Shown one piece after another: positions 26,149-34,875 of a stretch of 64,000 nt of DNA. Position 1 is the stretch's first letter. Every line of letters starts with the position of its first letter. The notes below the pieces were generated by a model. It was not told where the DNA came from and did not search any database. It saw only the letters and a program-made list of their open reading frames with translations. Location of the stretch: the NCBI RefSeq assembly GCF_014649335.1, contig NZ_BMSV01000011.1, positions 124,001-188,000 on the forward strand, in the 5' to 3' direction. Position numbers and translations under genes: made by a program. Origin of the DNA: Streptomyces roseolilacinus. Its GTDB lineage: Bacteria; Actinomycetota; Actinomycetes; Streptomycetales; Streptomycetaceae.

Positions 26149-27582
26149 ATGCGCCACCCTCACACGCCCCCGTCCCCCTCCGCGGAGCCGCCCCGGCGGC
26201 CACCGGAGCAGTCGCCGGAGCGGTCCTCCGACCGGCCTTCCGACCGGCCCTCGGATCAGGTCCCGGGGCGGTCCCCGGGCGGGCCGTCCATGCGGCGGCT
26301 GGCGGCGGCCTCCCTCGCCGGGACGGCCGTCGAGTTCTACGACTTCTACGTCTACGGGACCGCCGCCGCGCTGGTCCTGGGCCCCCTGTTCTTCCCGACG
26401 TTCTCCCCGCTGGCGGGGACGCTCGCCGCTTTCGGGACCTTCGCCGTGGGCTTCGTCTCGCGCCCCCTGGGAGCGGTGCTCTTCGGCCACGTCGGCGACC
26501 GGCGCGGGCGGCGGCCGGTGCTCTTCGCGTCGCTGGCGCTGACCGGCGCGGCGACGGTCGCGGTGGGCTGCGTCCCGTCGTACGCGGTGATCGGCCCGGC
26601 GGCCCCGGTGCTGCTGCTGGTGCTGCGGTTCCTCCAGGGGCTGGGCCTGGGCGGTGAGTGGGGCGGGGCGGTCCTGCTGGCCGGGGAGCACGCCCCGAAG
26701 CGGCGGCGGGCGCTGTGGGCGAGTTTCCCGCAGGTCGGCCCGTCGGTGGGGTTCCTGCTGGCGAACGGGGTGATGCTGGCGCTCTCGGCGGGGCTGAGCG
26801 ACGCGGCGTTCCGGGCGTGGGGGTGGCGGGTGCCGTTCTGGGCGGCGGGCCTGCTCGCGCTGGGCGGGCTGCTGCTGCGGTCGTCCCTGGCGGAGACGCC
26901 CCAGTTCCGGGAGCTGGCACGGACGGGGCGGCGGGCGGGCGCCCCGCTCGTGGAGGTGGTGCGCGGGCACTGGCGGCTGCTCCTGCTCACGGCGGGGGCC
27001 CTGGCGGTGGGGTACGCGGTGTTCTACGCGGTGTCCACCTGGGCCCTGGCGTACGGCACGGAGCGGCTCGGCGTGAGCCGTACGGTCATGCTGGGGTGCG
27101 TGATGGCGGCGGTGGCCGTGAAGGGCGCGGTGACGCCGTTCGCGGCGATGCTGGGCGACCGGTACGGGCGGCGGCCGATGTGTCTGGCGGGGTGCGCGGC
27201 GTCCGCGCTGTGGATGTTCCCGATGGTGGGGCTGCTGCACACGGGGCGACCGATGCTGATGTTCCTGGCGATCCTGGTGGCGCTGCTGGCGTTCGTCACG
27301 ATGTTCGCGGTCGTCGGCGCGTACCTGCCGGAGCTGTACGAGCCGCGGGTGCGGTGCACGGGGGCGGCGGTGGGCTACAACCTGGCGGGGGTGCTCGGCG
27401 GGGCGCTGACGCCGGTGGTGGCGACGGCCGCCGCGGACGGCTCCGGGCCGCCGTGGGGCGTGGCGGCCTATCTGGCGGGGATCGCGGTCGTGAGCCTGGG
27501 CTGCTTCGCGCTGCTCCCGGAGACCGCGCCGGCGGCGGTCCCGGCCCGGAGCGGCCGGGCGGGGGAGCCGGCGGCCGCGTGA
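26149..27582 (+). CDS. MFS transporter, metabolite:H+ symporter (MHS) type
   Basis: 477 residues with 12 hydrophobic segments from about residue 50 on. AGTAVEFYDFYVYGTAAAL in the first helix, GHVGDRRGRRPVL in loop 2-3 and FLQGLGLGGEWGGAVLL are signatures of the MHS group (shikimate, alpha-ketoglutarate, proline/betaine permeases), so an organic acid or zwitterion with protons is the likely cargo. The first 47 residues are an unusual hydrophilic tail with PERSSDRPSDRPSD units; the methionine at 26290 just before the first helix is an alternative start. No catabolic genes are adjacent to name the substrate. Confidence 0.87.
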   Translation: MRHPHTPPSPSAEPPRRPPEQSPERSSDRPSDRPSDQVPGRSPGGPSMRRLAAASLAGTAVEFYDFYVYGTAAALVLGPLFFPTFSPLAGTLAAFGTFAVGFVSRPLGAVLFGHVGDRRGRRPVLFASLALTGAATVAVGCVPSYAVIGPAAPVLLLVLRFLQGLGLGGEWGGAVLLAGEHAPKRRRALWASFPQVGPSVGFLLANGVMLALSAGLSDAAFRAWGWRVPFWAAGLLALGGLLLRSSLAETPQFRELARTGRRAGAPLVEVVRGHWRLLLLTAGALAVGYAVFYAVSTWALAYGTERLGVSRTVMLGCVMAAVAVKGAVTPFAAMLGDRYGRRPMCLAGCAASALWMFPMVGLLHTGRPMLMFLAILVALLAFVTMFAVVGAYLPELYEPRVRCTGAAVGYNLAGVLGGALTPVVATAAADGSGPPWGVAAYLAGIAVVSLGCFALLPETAPAAVPARSGRAGEPAAA

Positions 27583-27630
27583 TCGGCGGGGCCGGCTCCC
27601 CCGTCCGGCTCCCCCGCCCGGGACACGGCA

Positions 27631-27659
27631 CCGGCCGGGTCGTCGAACGACCCGGCCGG
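27631..27659. terminator. Convergent terminator between transporter and terC
   Basis: A perfect 13-bp inverted repeat (27631-27643 with 27647-27659) with a 3-base loop lies between the ends of two convergent genes. Confidence 0.85.
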
Positions 27660-27682
27660 AGCCCTCTTCGTGCCCCGCGGCA

Positions 27683-28663
27683 TCAGACCTTCGTGGACTC
27701 GGTCTCCTTCTCGCCGGCGGCGGACTGCCGGCGGGAGGCGATGAGGCTGGTGACGGTGGTGATGACCAGGACGCCGCAGATGACGGCCAGCGAGAACGGG
27801 ATGGAGATCTCGGGGACGTGCACCCCCGACTCGTGCAGGGCGTGCAGCACCAGCTTCACACCGATGAAGCCGAGGATGACGGACAGGCCGTAGCTGAGGT
27901 GGACCAGCTTCTTGAGCAGGCCGCCGATGAGGAAGTACAGCTGCCGCAGGCCCATCAGCGCGAAGGCGTTCGCGGTGAAGACGATGTAGGGGTCCTGGGT
28001 CAGACCGAAGATCGCGGGGATCGAGTCCAGCGCGAACAGCACGTCCGTGGTGCCGATGGCGAGCATGACCACCATCAGCGGGGTCAGCACCCGCTTGCCG
28101 TTGACCTGGAGGAACAGCTTCGTGCCGTGGTAGCGGTCGGCCACGCCGAAGCGCTGCTCGATCGACTTGAGGAGGCGGTTCTCCTCGTACTCCTCGTCGG
28201 GCTCGTCGGACGAGGCCTCCTTGATCAACTTCCAGGCGGTGTAGATCAGGAACGCGCCGAAGATGTAGAAGACCCACGAGAAGCTGGCGATGATCGCGGC
28301 ACCCGCGGCGATGAAGATGGCCCGCAGGACGAGCGCGATGAGCACACCGACGAGCAGCACCCGCTGCTGGAGGTGGGAGGGCACGGCGAACTTCGCCATG
28401 ATCAGGACGAAGACGAAGAGGTTGTCGACGCTCAACGACTTCTCGGTGATGAAGCCGGCGAAGAACTCCCCGGACGCCTTGCTGTCGCCGAAGAAGAACA
28501 GACCCAGGCCGAACAGGACGGCGAGGACGATCCAGACGACCGTCCAGGTACCGGCTTCCTTGATCGACACGTCATGGGGCTTGCGCCCGATGAGGAAATC
28601 GACCGCGATCAGGGCGATGAGACCGAGAACGGTCACCACCCACAGAGTCATCGAAACGTCCAC
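27683..28663 (-). CDS. TerC-family integral membrane protein (probable Mn2+ exporter)
   Basis: 326 residues with about eight or nine hydrophobic segments. TerC signatures with membrane-embedded acidic residues are clear: LSVDNLFVFVLIM (about 77-89) and GTTDVLFALDSIPAIFGLT (about 199-217). TerC proteins (Alx, YkoY, YceF) export manganese and help load it onto secreted enzymes; some sit in tellurite-resistance loci. A yybP-ykoY-like leader precedes the gene, which supports manganese control. The next genes upstream are two TerD-family proteins, but a terminator at 28888-28919 separates them. Confidence 0.92.
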   Translation of the reverse strand: MDVSMTLWVVTVLGLIALIAVDFLIGRKPHDVSIKEAGTWTVVWIVLAVLFGLGLFFFGDSKASGEFFAGFITEKSLSVDNLFVFVLIMAKFAVPSHLQQRVLLVGVLIALVLRAIFIAAGAAIIASFSWVFYIFGAFLIYTAWKLIKEASSDEPDEEYEENRLLKSIEQRFGVADRYHGTKLFLQVNGKRVLTPLMVVMLAIGTTDVLFALDSIPAIFGLTQDPYIVFTANAFALMGLRQLYFLIGGLLKKLVHLSYGLSVILGFIGVKLVLHALHESGVHVPEISIPFSLAVICGVLVITTVTSLIASRRQSAAGEKETESTKV

Positions 28664-28699
28664 TGCGCCTCCGGCTTCGTACGGCTACTGATCAGCGTC

Positions 28700-28835
28700 G
28701 TCGCTGCCGGAGGTCTCTTCCACCCGGGCACCGCCCGTGGCCCGGGCGGCGCGGGGGCCGGCGCCCCGGGACCAGGTCTCCGTCCGACCGGTCCGTACTG
28801 ACGGGCACGCCGCTGTGTGGGAGTACTCCCCTCCG
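28700..28835 (-). ncRNA. Probable yybP-ykoY manganese riboswitch ahead of terC
   Basis: The terC leader on the minus strand contains, in order, GGGGAGTACTCCC (28819-28831), CCCGTCAGTACGGACC, a long GC hairpin region, and GTGGAAGAGACCTCCGGC (28706-28723). These match, as I remember them, the GGGGAGUA loop, the CAxUACGG segment and the GAGACC-containing loop of the yybP-ykoY Mn2+ aptamer. The element ends about 40 bases before the ATG, fitting translational control. This class regulates TerC-type exporters in many bacteria. Confidence 0.6.
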
Positions 28836-28887
28836 CGTAAAGAAACCGTACATGAAACACCAAGGACAGGTAAAGCCCTTGGCAAAG

Positions 28888-28919
28888 AAAGCGCCAAAAG
28901 CCCTGATCGGAGGCGCTTT
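28888..28919 (-). terminator. Terminator after the TerD/FtsK-like gene
   Basis: AAAGCGCC pairs with GGCGCTTT (28888-28895 with 28912-28919), followed on the minus strand by CTTTG. It lies 28 bases past the gene stop and is the most T-rich terminator in the window. Confidence 0.8.
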
Positions 28920-28946
28920 ACGAAGTGGGGGAAGGGGCTCGGGCGG

Positions 28947-30797
28947 TCAGCGGCGCCAGGTGCGGCGGGCCTCCGCGACGCTCGCGAGGACCTGCTGCAG
29001 CACCTGGCTGTCCTGCGGTATCCGCGGCGGCTCGTACGTCCAGGCGTGACCCACCCACGGGTCGGCCAGGTGGTCGTCCGGCACCGGGGTGACCCGCAGC
29101 AGCGAGCGCCACAGCGGGTCCAGCACCGGCCCGTACGCGGCGGCGTCCTCGCGGTCGGCGACCATCATCAGGTGCACGCCCACGGCCGGGCCCTCGTCGG
29201 CGAGGTACCGCAGCTGGGTGACGGCCCGGTCGTCGAAGCCGTGCGGGAAGTCGTGGACGACGAGCAGCTGCCCGGCCGTGTCCAGGTCCGGCGGGAGCAC
29301 CTCCGTGCCGGCGCCCCCGCGCACCGCCATCTGCACCAGGTCCACGCGCCGGGTGAGCTGCGCCAGGACCGTCGCCACTCCCCCGGGCCCCGCCGCCGGG
29401 GGCCCGGCCAGCACGCCCGAGGCGGTGAGCGGGGCGAACGCGGCGGCGCCCGAGCCGGCCGGGTCGATCACGTGGACGGTGAAGTCGCCCGGCGGGTGGA
29501 CGGCGAGGAGGCGGGCGGTGTGGGCGACGGCCGTGTCGAGGGCGAGCCGGCGCAGCCGGGCCTCGTCCATGAGCAGGGCCTGCTCCGAGCCGCGGCGGCC
29601 GCTGTCCACCCACAGGCCGCGCTCCAGGGGCAGCCTGACCAGCATCGGGATGCGCAGCTCGGGCCGCTCCCGGAGGTGGAGGTCGCCCAGGCGCAGCGCC
29701 ATCGGGGCCTCCGTGGGGGCGCGGTAGGCGTGCCACACCGGGTGGTCCCAGCGGGCGAAGGCCGGCGGGAGCGCGGGCTCGACGACGTCGGACTCGGCGG
29801 TGAGCTGGGCGAGGTCGCGGTCGAGGGCCTCGCGGGCCCGGTCGGTGAGCTCCCGGCACCTGGCGCGGGCCTCGGCGCGGGCCGCGTCGCCCGCGGTGCC
29901 GATGCGGCTGCGCGGGTCGGACAGGACGCCCTCCAGCTCCCGCTCCATCCGGGACTCGGCGAAGTCGACGGCGCTGCGGTAGGCGGCGGTCGTACGGGCC
30001 AGGTCCTCGAACATGCCCCAGACCTGGTTGTAGAGGCGCTCCTCCATGGACCAGCCGGCGGCGTCCCCGGCGACCGGGGTGGCGGGGGTGCCGGGCGGCG
30101 CGGGCGGGGCCGACGGGGGCGGCGGCGGAGGCGTGGCGGTCCGGCGACGGGGGTGCGTGTAGTCGACGGGGCCGCCGGACGGGGCGGGCGCGCCGACCGG
30201 GGGCGGCGGGGCCGTGGGGGCCGGGGCGGACGGGGCCGTGGGGGCCGGGGCGGGCGCCACGGCGTCCTGGACGGCCGCGGCGAGTCCGGCCGCGCCGGGC
30301 ACGCCCTGGTCCCGGAACAGCGCGGCGAGACCGCCCGCGTACCCCTGGCCGACGGCGCGGACCTTCCAGGCGCCCTGCCGGCGGTACAGCTCCAGGGCGA
30401 CGACGGCGGACTCGGTGTCCAGGCCGGTGAGGGTGTACGTGGCGACCGCGGCGCCGCCGGGCACGGCCACCGCGACGAAGGGCGCGGCGAGGGCGCCGAA
30501 GCGGCCGGGCCCGCCCGGGTCCGCGGGCAGGGCCAGCAGGACGGCCACGCGGTGCACGTCGGCGGCCACGGCCCCGAGGTCCACGGCGAGCCGGTGCTCG
30601 GCGGCCGCCTGCCGGGACACCTCGACGCCGGGCAGGGACGGCGCGCCGGGGTGGACGACCCGCCCGGCTCCGGCGACGGCCCCGGCGGCGTCGAAGAGGG
30701 TGGCCGCCACCGCCACCGGCGCACCGGACGACACCCGGATCTCGAGTCGGGTGTCGGGCAGCGGGTGGTTCTGCCCCCGGACCAGCTCGGCCGTCAT
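28947..30797 (-). CDS. TerD-domain protein fused to an FtsK/SpoIIIE-like domain lacking a P-loop
   Basis: 616 residues. Residues 1-180 form a TerD-like calcium-binding stress-protein domain, with LTGLDTESAVVALELYRRQGAWKVRAVGQGYAGG near 124-157. A Pro-rich linker (about 180-245) follows. The C-terminal 360 residues contain a helical segment with many Arg/Glu residues and then an FtsK-like fold: PMLVRLPLERGLWVD, LLVVHDFPHGFDDRAVTQLRYLADEGPAVGVHLMMVADRED, the Walker-B-like strand of translocase ATPases. The expected Walker A is replaced by DSGRRGSEQ, so ATP binding is doubtful. It follows a second TerD gene by 123 bases. Its job in the Ter stress/membrane-sensing system is unknown. Confidence 0.75.
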   Translation of the reverse strand: MTAELVRGQNHPLPDTRLEIRVSSGAPVAVAATLFDAAGAVAGAGRVVHPGAPSLPGVEVSRQAAAEHRLAVDLGAVAADVHRVAVLLALPADPGGPGRFGALAAPFVAVAVPGGAAVATYTLTGLDTESAVVALELYRRQGAWKVRAVGQGYAGGLAALFRDQGVPGAAGLAAAVQDAVAPAPAPTAPSAPAPTAPPPPVGAPAPSGGPVDYTHPRRRTATPPPPPPSAPPAPPGTPATPVAGDAAGWSMEERLYNQVWGMFEDLARTTAAYRSAVDFAESRMERELEGVLSDPRSRIGTAGDAARAEARARCRELTDRAREALDRDLAQLTAESDVVEPALPPAFARWDHPVWHAYRAPTEAPMALRLGDLHLRERPELRIPMLVRLPLERGLWVDSGRRGSEQALLMDEARLRRLALDTAVAHTARLLAVHPPGDFTVHVIDPAGSGAAAFAPLTASGVLAGPPAAGPGGVATVLAQLTRRVDLVQMAVRGGAGTEVLPPDLDTAGQLLVVHDFPHGFDDRAVTQLRYLADEGPAVGVHLMMVADREDAAAYGPVLDPLWRSLLRVTPVPDDHLADPWVGHAWTYEPPRIPQDSQVLQQVLASVAEARRTWRR

Positions 30798-30920
30798 CGC
30801 CTGTCGTCCCCTCGGTGGTTGCGGCTGGGTGGTGCGCGTCGCGGAACGCGTCGGTGGCGCACGCGTGGCAGCCCCCGGCGGTCGGACCTCCGGGAGCTGC
30901 GGTGCGTACGCCGGTTGCGG

Positions 30921-31499
30921 CTACAGGTGCGGCAGGATCGCCGGCATCAGGTCCTGGAACGTCCGGCCGTTGGCGGAGGCGCCGATGGCCGTCATGGTCC
31001 AGCCGCCGCCGGTGCGGTGCACCTTCGCCATGATCTGCGCGGTGTACTGGCCGCCGCCGTCCAGGGTGTAGCGGGCGAGCTCCTGGCCGTTCGTCTCGTC
31101 GACGAGGCGGCAGAAAGCGTTCTGCACCTCCTGGAACGTCTGGCCGGTGAACGAGTTCACGGTGAAGACGATCTGGTCGATGTGGACCGGGACCCGCTGG
31201 AGGTCCACGAGGACCGCCTCGTCGTCGCCGCCCTGGCCCGCGCCGCCCACCAGGTTGTCGCCGGTGTGGCGGACCGAGCCGTCGTCACTCACCAGGTGGC
31301 GGAAGAAGACGACGTCGACGGGCTGCTTGCCGGCGAACAGCACCGCCGACGCGTCGAGGTCGATCTCCCGGGTGCGCGAGCCGAACAGACCGCGGCGCGG
31401 TGCCGCCTGCCAGCCGAGCCCCATCCGCACCGCGGACAGAGTCCCCCCGTCGCTCTTCTGCAGGCTGATGGCCTGGCCCTTGGTCAAGTTGATCGACAC
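30921..31499 (-). CDS. TerD-family protein
   Basis: 192 residues. MSINLTKGQAISLQKSDGGTL, EIDLDASAVLF (about 45-55), GDNLVGGAGQGGDDEAVLVDL (about 80-100) and FTVNSFTGQTFQEVQNAF (about 111-128) are the full TerD/CABP signature with both Asp-rich calcium sites. TerD proteins accompany tellurite, phage and stress resistance and are linked in Streptomyces to differentiation. GTG at 31499 has GAGGGGA at 6 bases. It is followed by the TerD-FtsK-like fusion gene on the same strand. A palindrome at 31612-31623 lies in its upstream region. Confidence 0.9.
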   Translation of the reverse strand: MSINLTKGQAISLQKSDGGTLSAVRMGLGWQAAPRRGLFGSRTREIDLDASAVLFAGKQPVDVVFFRHLVSDDGSVRHTGDNLVGGAGQGGDDEAVLVDLQRVPVHIDQIVFTVNSFTGQTFQEVQNAFCRLVDETNGQELARYTLDGGGQYTAQIMAKVHRTGGGWTMTAIGASANGRTFQDLMPAILPHL

Positions 31500-31611
31500 G
31501 CGCTGTCCCCTCTCTTAGCGTTCCCCGCGGCCGCCCTGTGGTGGGGTGCGGTTGCGAGCACCCTATGCGGGGACGTGACACCGGCACGGCGGCAGGTCCC
31601 CCTTTGTATCG

Positions 31612-31623
31612 GTGTTGCAACAC
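31612..31623. promoter_or_regulatory. Perfect palindrome upstream of the TerD gene
   Basis: GTGTTGCAACAC, a 12-bp perfect palindrome, lies 113 bases ahead of the TerD start and next to the uvrB terminator. It could be an operator for the TerD transcript. Confidence 0.35.
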
Positions 31624-31624
31624 A

Positions 31625-31653
31625 GCGGGCGCGGCGCTCCGGGCCGCGCCCGC
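31625..31653 (-). terminator. Terminator after uvrB
   Basis: An 11-bp perfect GC inverted repeat (31625-31635 with 31643-31653, 7-base loop) lies 46 bases past the uvrB stop. Confidence 0.75.
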
Positions 31654-31698
31654 GGCGGCGCGCCCCGGCGGTGGGCCGGGACGCGCCGGGGCACCCCG

Positions 31699-33846
31699 TC
31701 AGGCGATGCCCGCCTCCTTCATCTGGCGCAGTTCCTTCTTCAGTTCGCCCACCTCGTCGCGCAGCCGGGCGGCGACCTCGAACTGGAGGTCCGCGGCGGC
31801 GGCCCGCATCCGCTCGGTCATCTCCTCGATGATCCCGGCCAGTTCGGCGGCGGGGCGGTCGCTGGTCACGGCGCCCGTACGCGCCGCCCTGCCGGCCCTG
31901 CCGCCGTCCTTGGCGGCCTTCGCCGCCGTCCCCAGGGAGGGGACGGGGGCCTTGGCGCCCTTGCCGTCCTTCGACTGGCGGTAGCCGGTGCCGAGCAGCT
32001 GCTCCGTGTCGACCTCCTCGCGCGCGATCGTGGCGACGATGTCGTTGATCTTCTTGCGGAGGGGCTGCGGGTCGATGCCGTGGGCCTCGTTGTACGCGAT
32101 CTGCTTCTCGCGGCGGCGGTTGGTCTCGTCGATGGCCTGCGCCATCGCGGGCGTGATCGTGTCCGCGTACATGTGGACCTGGCCCGAGACGTTGCGCGCG
32201 GCGCGGCCGATGGTCTGGATGAGGGACGTGCCGGAGCGCAGGAAGCCCTGCTTGTCGGCGTCGAGGATGGCGACGAGGGACACCTCGGGCAGGTCGAGGC
32301 CCTCCCGGAGGAGGTTGATGCCGACCAGGACGTCGTACTCGCCGGCGCGCAGCTCGCGCAGCAGCTCGATCCGGCGCAGGGTGTCCACGTCGCTGTGCAG
32401 GTAGCGGACCTGGATGCCCAGCTCCAGGAAGTAGTCCGTGAGGTCCTCGGCCATCTTCTTGGTGAGCGTGGTGACCAGGACCCGCTCGTCGCGCTCGGTG
32501 CGGAGGCGGATCTCGTGGACCAGGTCGTCGATCTGGCCCTCGGTGGACTTGACGACGACCTCCGGGTCGACGAGGCCCGTGGGGCGGATGATCTGCTCGA
32601 CGAACCCGTCGGAGCGGGACAGCTCGTACGCCCCCGGCGTCGCCGACAGGTAGACGGTCTGGCCGATGCGCTCCTGGAACTCCTCCCACTTCAGGGGCCG
32701 GTTGTCCAGCGCGGACGGCAGCCGGAAGCCGTGGTCGACGAGGGTCCGCTTGCGGGAGGCGTCGCCCTCGTACATGGCGCCGATCTGCGGCACGGTCACG
32801 TGGGACTCGTCGATGACCAGCAGGAAGTCCTCGGGGAAGTAGTCGAGGAGGGTGTTGGGCGGGGAGCCCGGCTCGCGCTGGTCGAAGTGCATCGAGTAGT
32901 TCTCGATGCCGGAGCAGGAGCCGATCTGGCGCATCATCTCGATGTCGTACGTGGTGCGCATGCGCAGCCGCTGGGCCTCCAGCAGCTTGCCCTGCTTCTC
33001 CAGCTCGGCGAGGCGCTGCTCCAGCTCGCGCTCGATGCCGTTGACCGCGCGCTCCATGCGTTCCGGGCCGGCCACGTAGTGGCTGGCGGGGAAGACGTAC
33101 AGCTGCCGGTCGTCGCTGATGACCTCGCCGGTGAGCGGGTGGAGCGTGGAGAGGGCCTCGATCTCGTCGCCGAACATCTCGATGCGCACGGCGAGCTCCT
33201 CGTAGACCGGGAAGATCTCGATCGTGTCGCCGCGGACGCGGAAGGTGCCGCGGGTGAAGGCGAGGTCGTTGCGCGTGTACTGGATGTCGACGAAGCGGCG
33301 CAGCAGCTGGTCCCGGTCGATCTCGTCGCCGACCTTGAGGGAGACCATCCGGTCGACGTACTCCTGCGGCGTGCCCAGGCCGTAGATGCAGGAGACGGAG
33401 GCGACGACGATCACGTCCCGCCGGGTGAGCAGGGAGTTCGTCGCGGAGTGGCGCAGGCGCTCCACCTCCTCGTTGATCGAGGAGTCCTTCTCGATGTACG
33501 TGTCCGACTGCGGGACGTACGCCTCGGGCTGGTAGTAGTCGTAGTACGACACGAAGTACTCGACGGCGTTGTTCGGCAGCAGCTCGCGGAACTCGTTCGC
33601 CAGCTGTGCGGCCAGCGTCTTGTTCGGCGCCATGACGAGCGTGGGCCGCTGGAGCCGCTCGATCATCCAGGCCGTGGTAGCCGACTTGCCGGTGCCGGTC
33701 GCACCGAGCAGGACGACATCCTTCTCACCTGCGCGGACGCGTCGTTCGAGGTCGGCGATGGCCGTGGGCTGGTCACCGCTGGGCTGGTACGGGCTGACGA
33801 CCTCGAAGGGCGCCACCGAGCGTTCGATCTGGGTTACGGGCCGCAT
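31699..33846 (-). CDS. uvrB: Excinuclease ABC subunit UvrB
   Basis: Damage-verifying helicase-like subunit of nucleotide excision repair. The 715-residue protein has Walker A LLGATGTGKSATTAWM (about 46-61), the DNA-clamping hairpin YYDYYQPEAYVPQSDTYIEK (about 101-120), DESHV, the helicase motif ATPG, the C-terminal motif QTIGRAARN and a UVR motif that meets UvrC (RLRDEVGELKKELRQMKEAG). A TACGGT box ends 6 bases before the ATG and there is no ribosome-binding site, so the message is probably leaderless. Confidence 0.97.
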   Translation of the reverse strand: MRPVTQIERSVAPFEVVSPYQPSGDQPTAIADLERRVRAGEKDVVLLGATGTGKSATTAWMIERLQRPTLVMAPNKTLAAQLANEFRELLPNNAVEYFVSYYDYYQPEAYVPQSDTYIEKDSSINEEVERLRHSATNSLLTRRDVIVVASVSCIYGLGTPQEYVDRMVSLKVGDEIDRDQLLRRFVDIQYTRNDLAFTRGTFRVRGDTIEIFPVYEELAVRIEMFGDEIEALSTLHPLTGEVISDDRQLYVFPASHYVAGPERMERAVNGIERELEQRLAELEKQGKLLEAQRLRMRTTYDIEMMRQIGSCSGIENYSMHFDQREPGSPPNTLLDYFPEDFLLVIDESHVTVPQIGAMYEGDASRKRTLVDHGFRLPSALDNRPLKWEEFQERIGQTVYLSATPGAYELSRSDGFVEQIIRPTGLVDPEVVVKSTEGQIDDLVHEIRLRTERDERVLVTTLTKKMAEDLTDYFLELGIQVRYLHSDVDTLRRIELLRELRAGEYDVLVGINLLREGLDLPEVSLVAILDADKQGFLRSGTSLIQTIGRAARNVSGQVHMYADTITPAMAQAIDETNRRREKQIAYNEAHGIDPQPLRKKINDIVATIAREEVDTEQLLGTGYRQSKDGKGAKAPVPSLGTAAKAAKDGGRAGRAARTGAVTSDRPAAELAGIIEEMTERMRAAAADLQFEVAARLRDEVGELKKELRQMKEAGIA

Positions 33847-33852
33847 GAGTCC

Positions 33853-33858
33853 ACCGTA
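33853..33858 (-). promoter_or_regulatory. Leaderless -10 box for uvrB
   Basis: TACGGT on the minus strand, six bases before the ATG at 33846. The -35 region is weak. Confidence 0.45.
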
Positions 33859-33939
33859 CGACCCCGCACTGACAGCCGGGCGCCGGTCGCCCCGCCGGCC
33901 GGCCCCGCGGCGGCGGGCCGGTGGGGGCGCGGTCAGCGG

Positions 33940-34875
33940 TCAGTGGTCGGCGTCGCGGTCGCGGTGGCGCGGGGCGGGGATGCCGGGGAGGTGCGCGCGC
34001 GGGTCGGCGGGGTGCCGTCCGGGCGGGTCGCCGCCGACCAGGGCCGGGTCGAACAGCACGACGACACCCGCGAGGAGCAGGAAGGCGGCCGGTCCGACGA
34101 GAAGCGGGGCGAGCGACGCCGACGCCGTACCGCCCCCGGCGGTCACGGCCGCGTCGAGCGCGCCGTCCACGGCGTCGGCGGCTCCCGCGCCCACGGCCTC
34201 GGCGGCGCCGGCCGCGTCCACCGCTCCGACCGGGCCCGTCGGGTGGGCGGGGACGTGCGCCGTGGCGGCGCCGTGGAGGTGGACGCTGGCGGCGGCCATG
34301 CCCGTGTAGTGCATGCCGGTCACCGCGAGGCCCAGGACGAGGCTCGCGCCGACGCTCGCCGCGAACCCGCGGACGCTGACGGCGGCCCACAGCGCCGTGG
34401 TGGCCGCCACCACGGCGATCGCCACGGAGAGGGCGACGACGGGGGTGTCGTACTCGATGCGGCCGGGCAGGCGCATGCCGGCCATGCCCAGGTAGTGCAT
34501 GGTGGCGATGCCGAGGCCGGTGACGGTGCCGCCGGTGACCAGGGCCATCGCGGTGCGGCCGCGCAGCGCCACGACGAAGATGCCGACGCCGACCATGAGG
34601 ATCGCGACGGCGAGACTGGCGAGGGTGATCGGACGGTCGTAGACGATGGGCACCCCCTCGATGCGGAAGCCCGCCATCGCGATGAAATGCATGGTCCATA
34701 TGCCGGCGCCGATGGACGTGGCGCCGAGGACGAGCCAGCCGGGGCGGGGGGCACCGGGGGTGCGCAGGGACCTGGTCGTGCAGCGCAGGCCGAGCGCGCC
34801 GCCCAGGCAGGCCATGAGGTAGGCCGCCACGGGCGTGACCAGCCCGTGGCCGAATCCGTCGACGGTGCCCTGCAT
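33940..34875 (-). CDS. MHYT-domain integral membrane sensor
   Basis: 311 residues, with seven or eight hydrophobic helices and three copies of the MHYT motif: TMHFIAM (about 61-67), TMHYLGM (about 126-132) and GMHYTGM (about 189-195). The conserved Met/His pairs are thought to bind copper and sense oxygen, CO or NO. In other proteins the domain drives a GGDEF, kinase or LytTR output; here none is attached, only a His/Asp/Pro-rich cytoplasmic tail (RHPADPRAHLPGIPAPRHRDRDADH region). ATG at 34875 has GAGGGGG at 7 bases. The output partner is not evident. Confidence 0.85.
   Translation of the reverse strand: MQGTVDGFGHGLVTPVAAYLMACLGGALGLRCTTRSLRTPGAPRPGWLVLGATSIGAGIWTMHFIAMAGFRIEGVPIVYDRPITLASLAVAILMVGVGIFVVALRGRTAMALVTGGTVTGLGIATMHYLGMAGMRLPGRIEYDTPVVALSVAIAVVAATTALWAAVSVRGFAASVGASLVLGLAVTGMHYTGMAAASVHLHGAATAHVPAHPTGPVGAVDAAGAAEAVGAGAADAVDGALDAAVTAGGGTASASLAPLLVGPAAFLLLAGVVVLFDPALVGGDPPGRHPADPRAHLPGIPAPRHRDRDADH

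Noticed and set aside
28852..29049. Short plus-strand open frame with a Lys-rich start between terC and the TerD fusion gene
   Set aside because: It spans a minus-strand terminator and the 3' end of a real gene and has no ribosome-binding site or known family.
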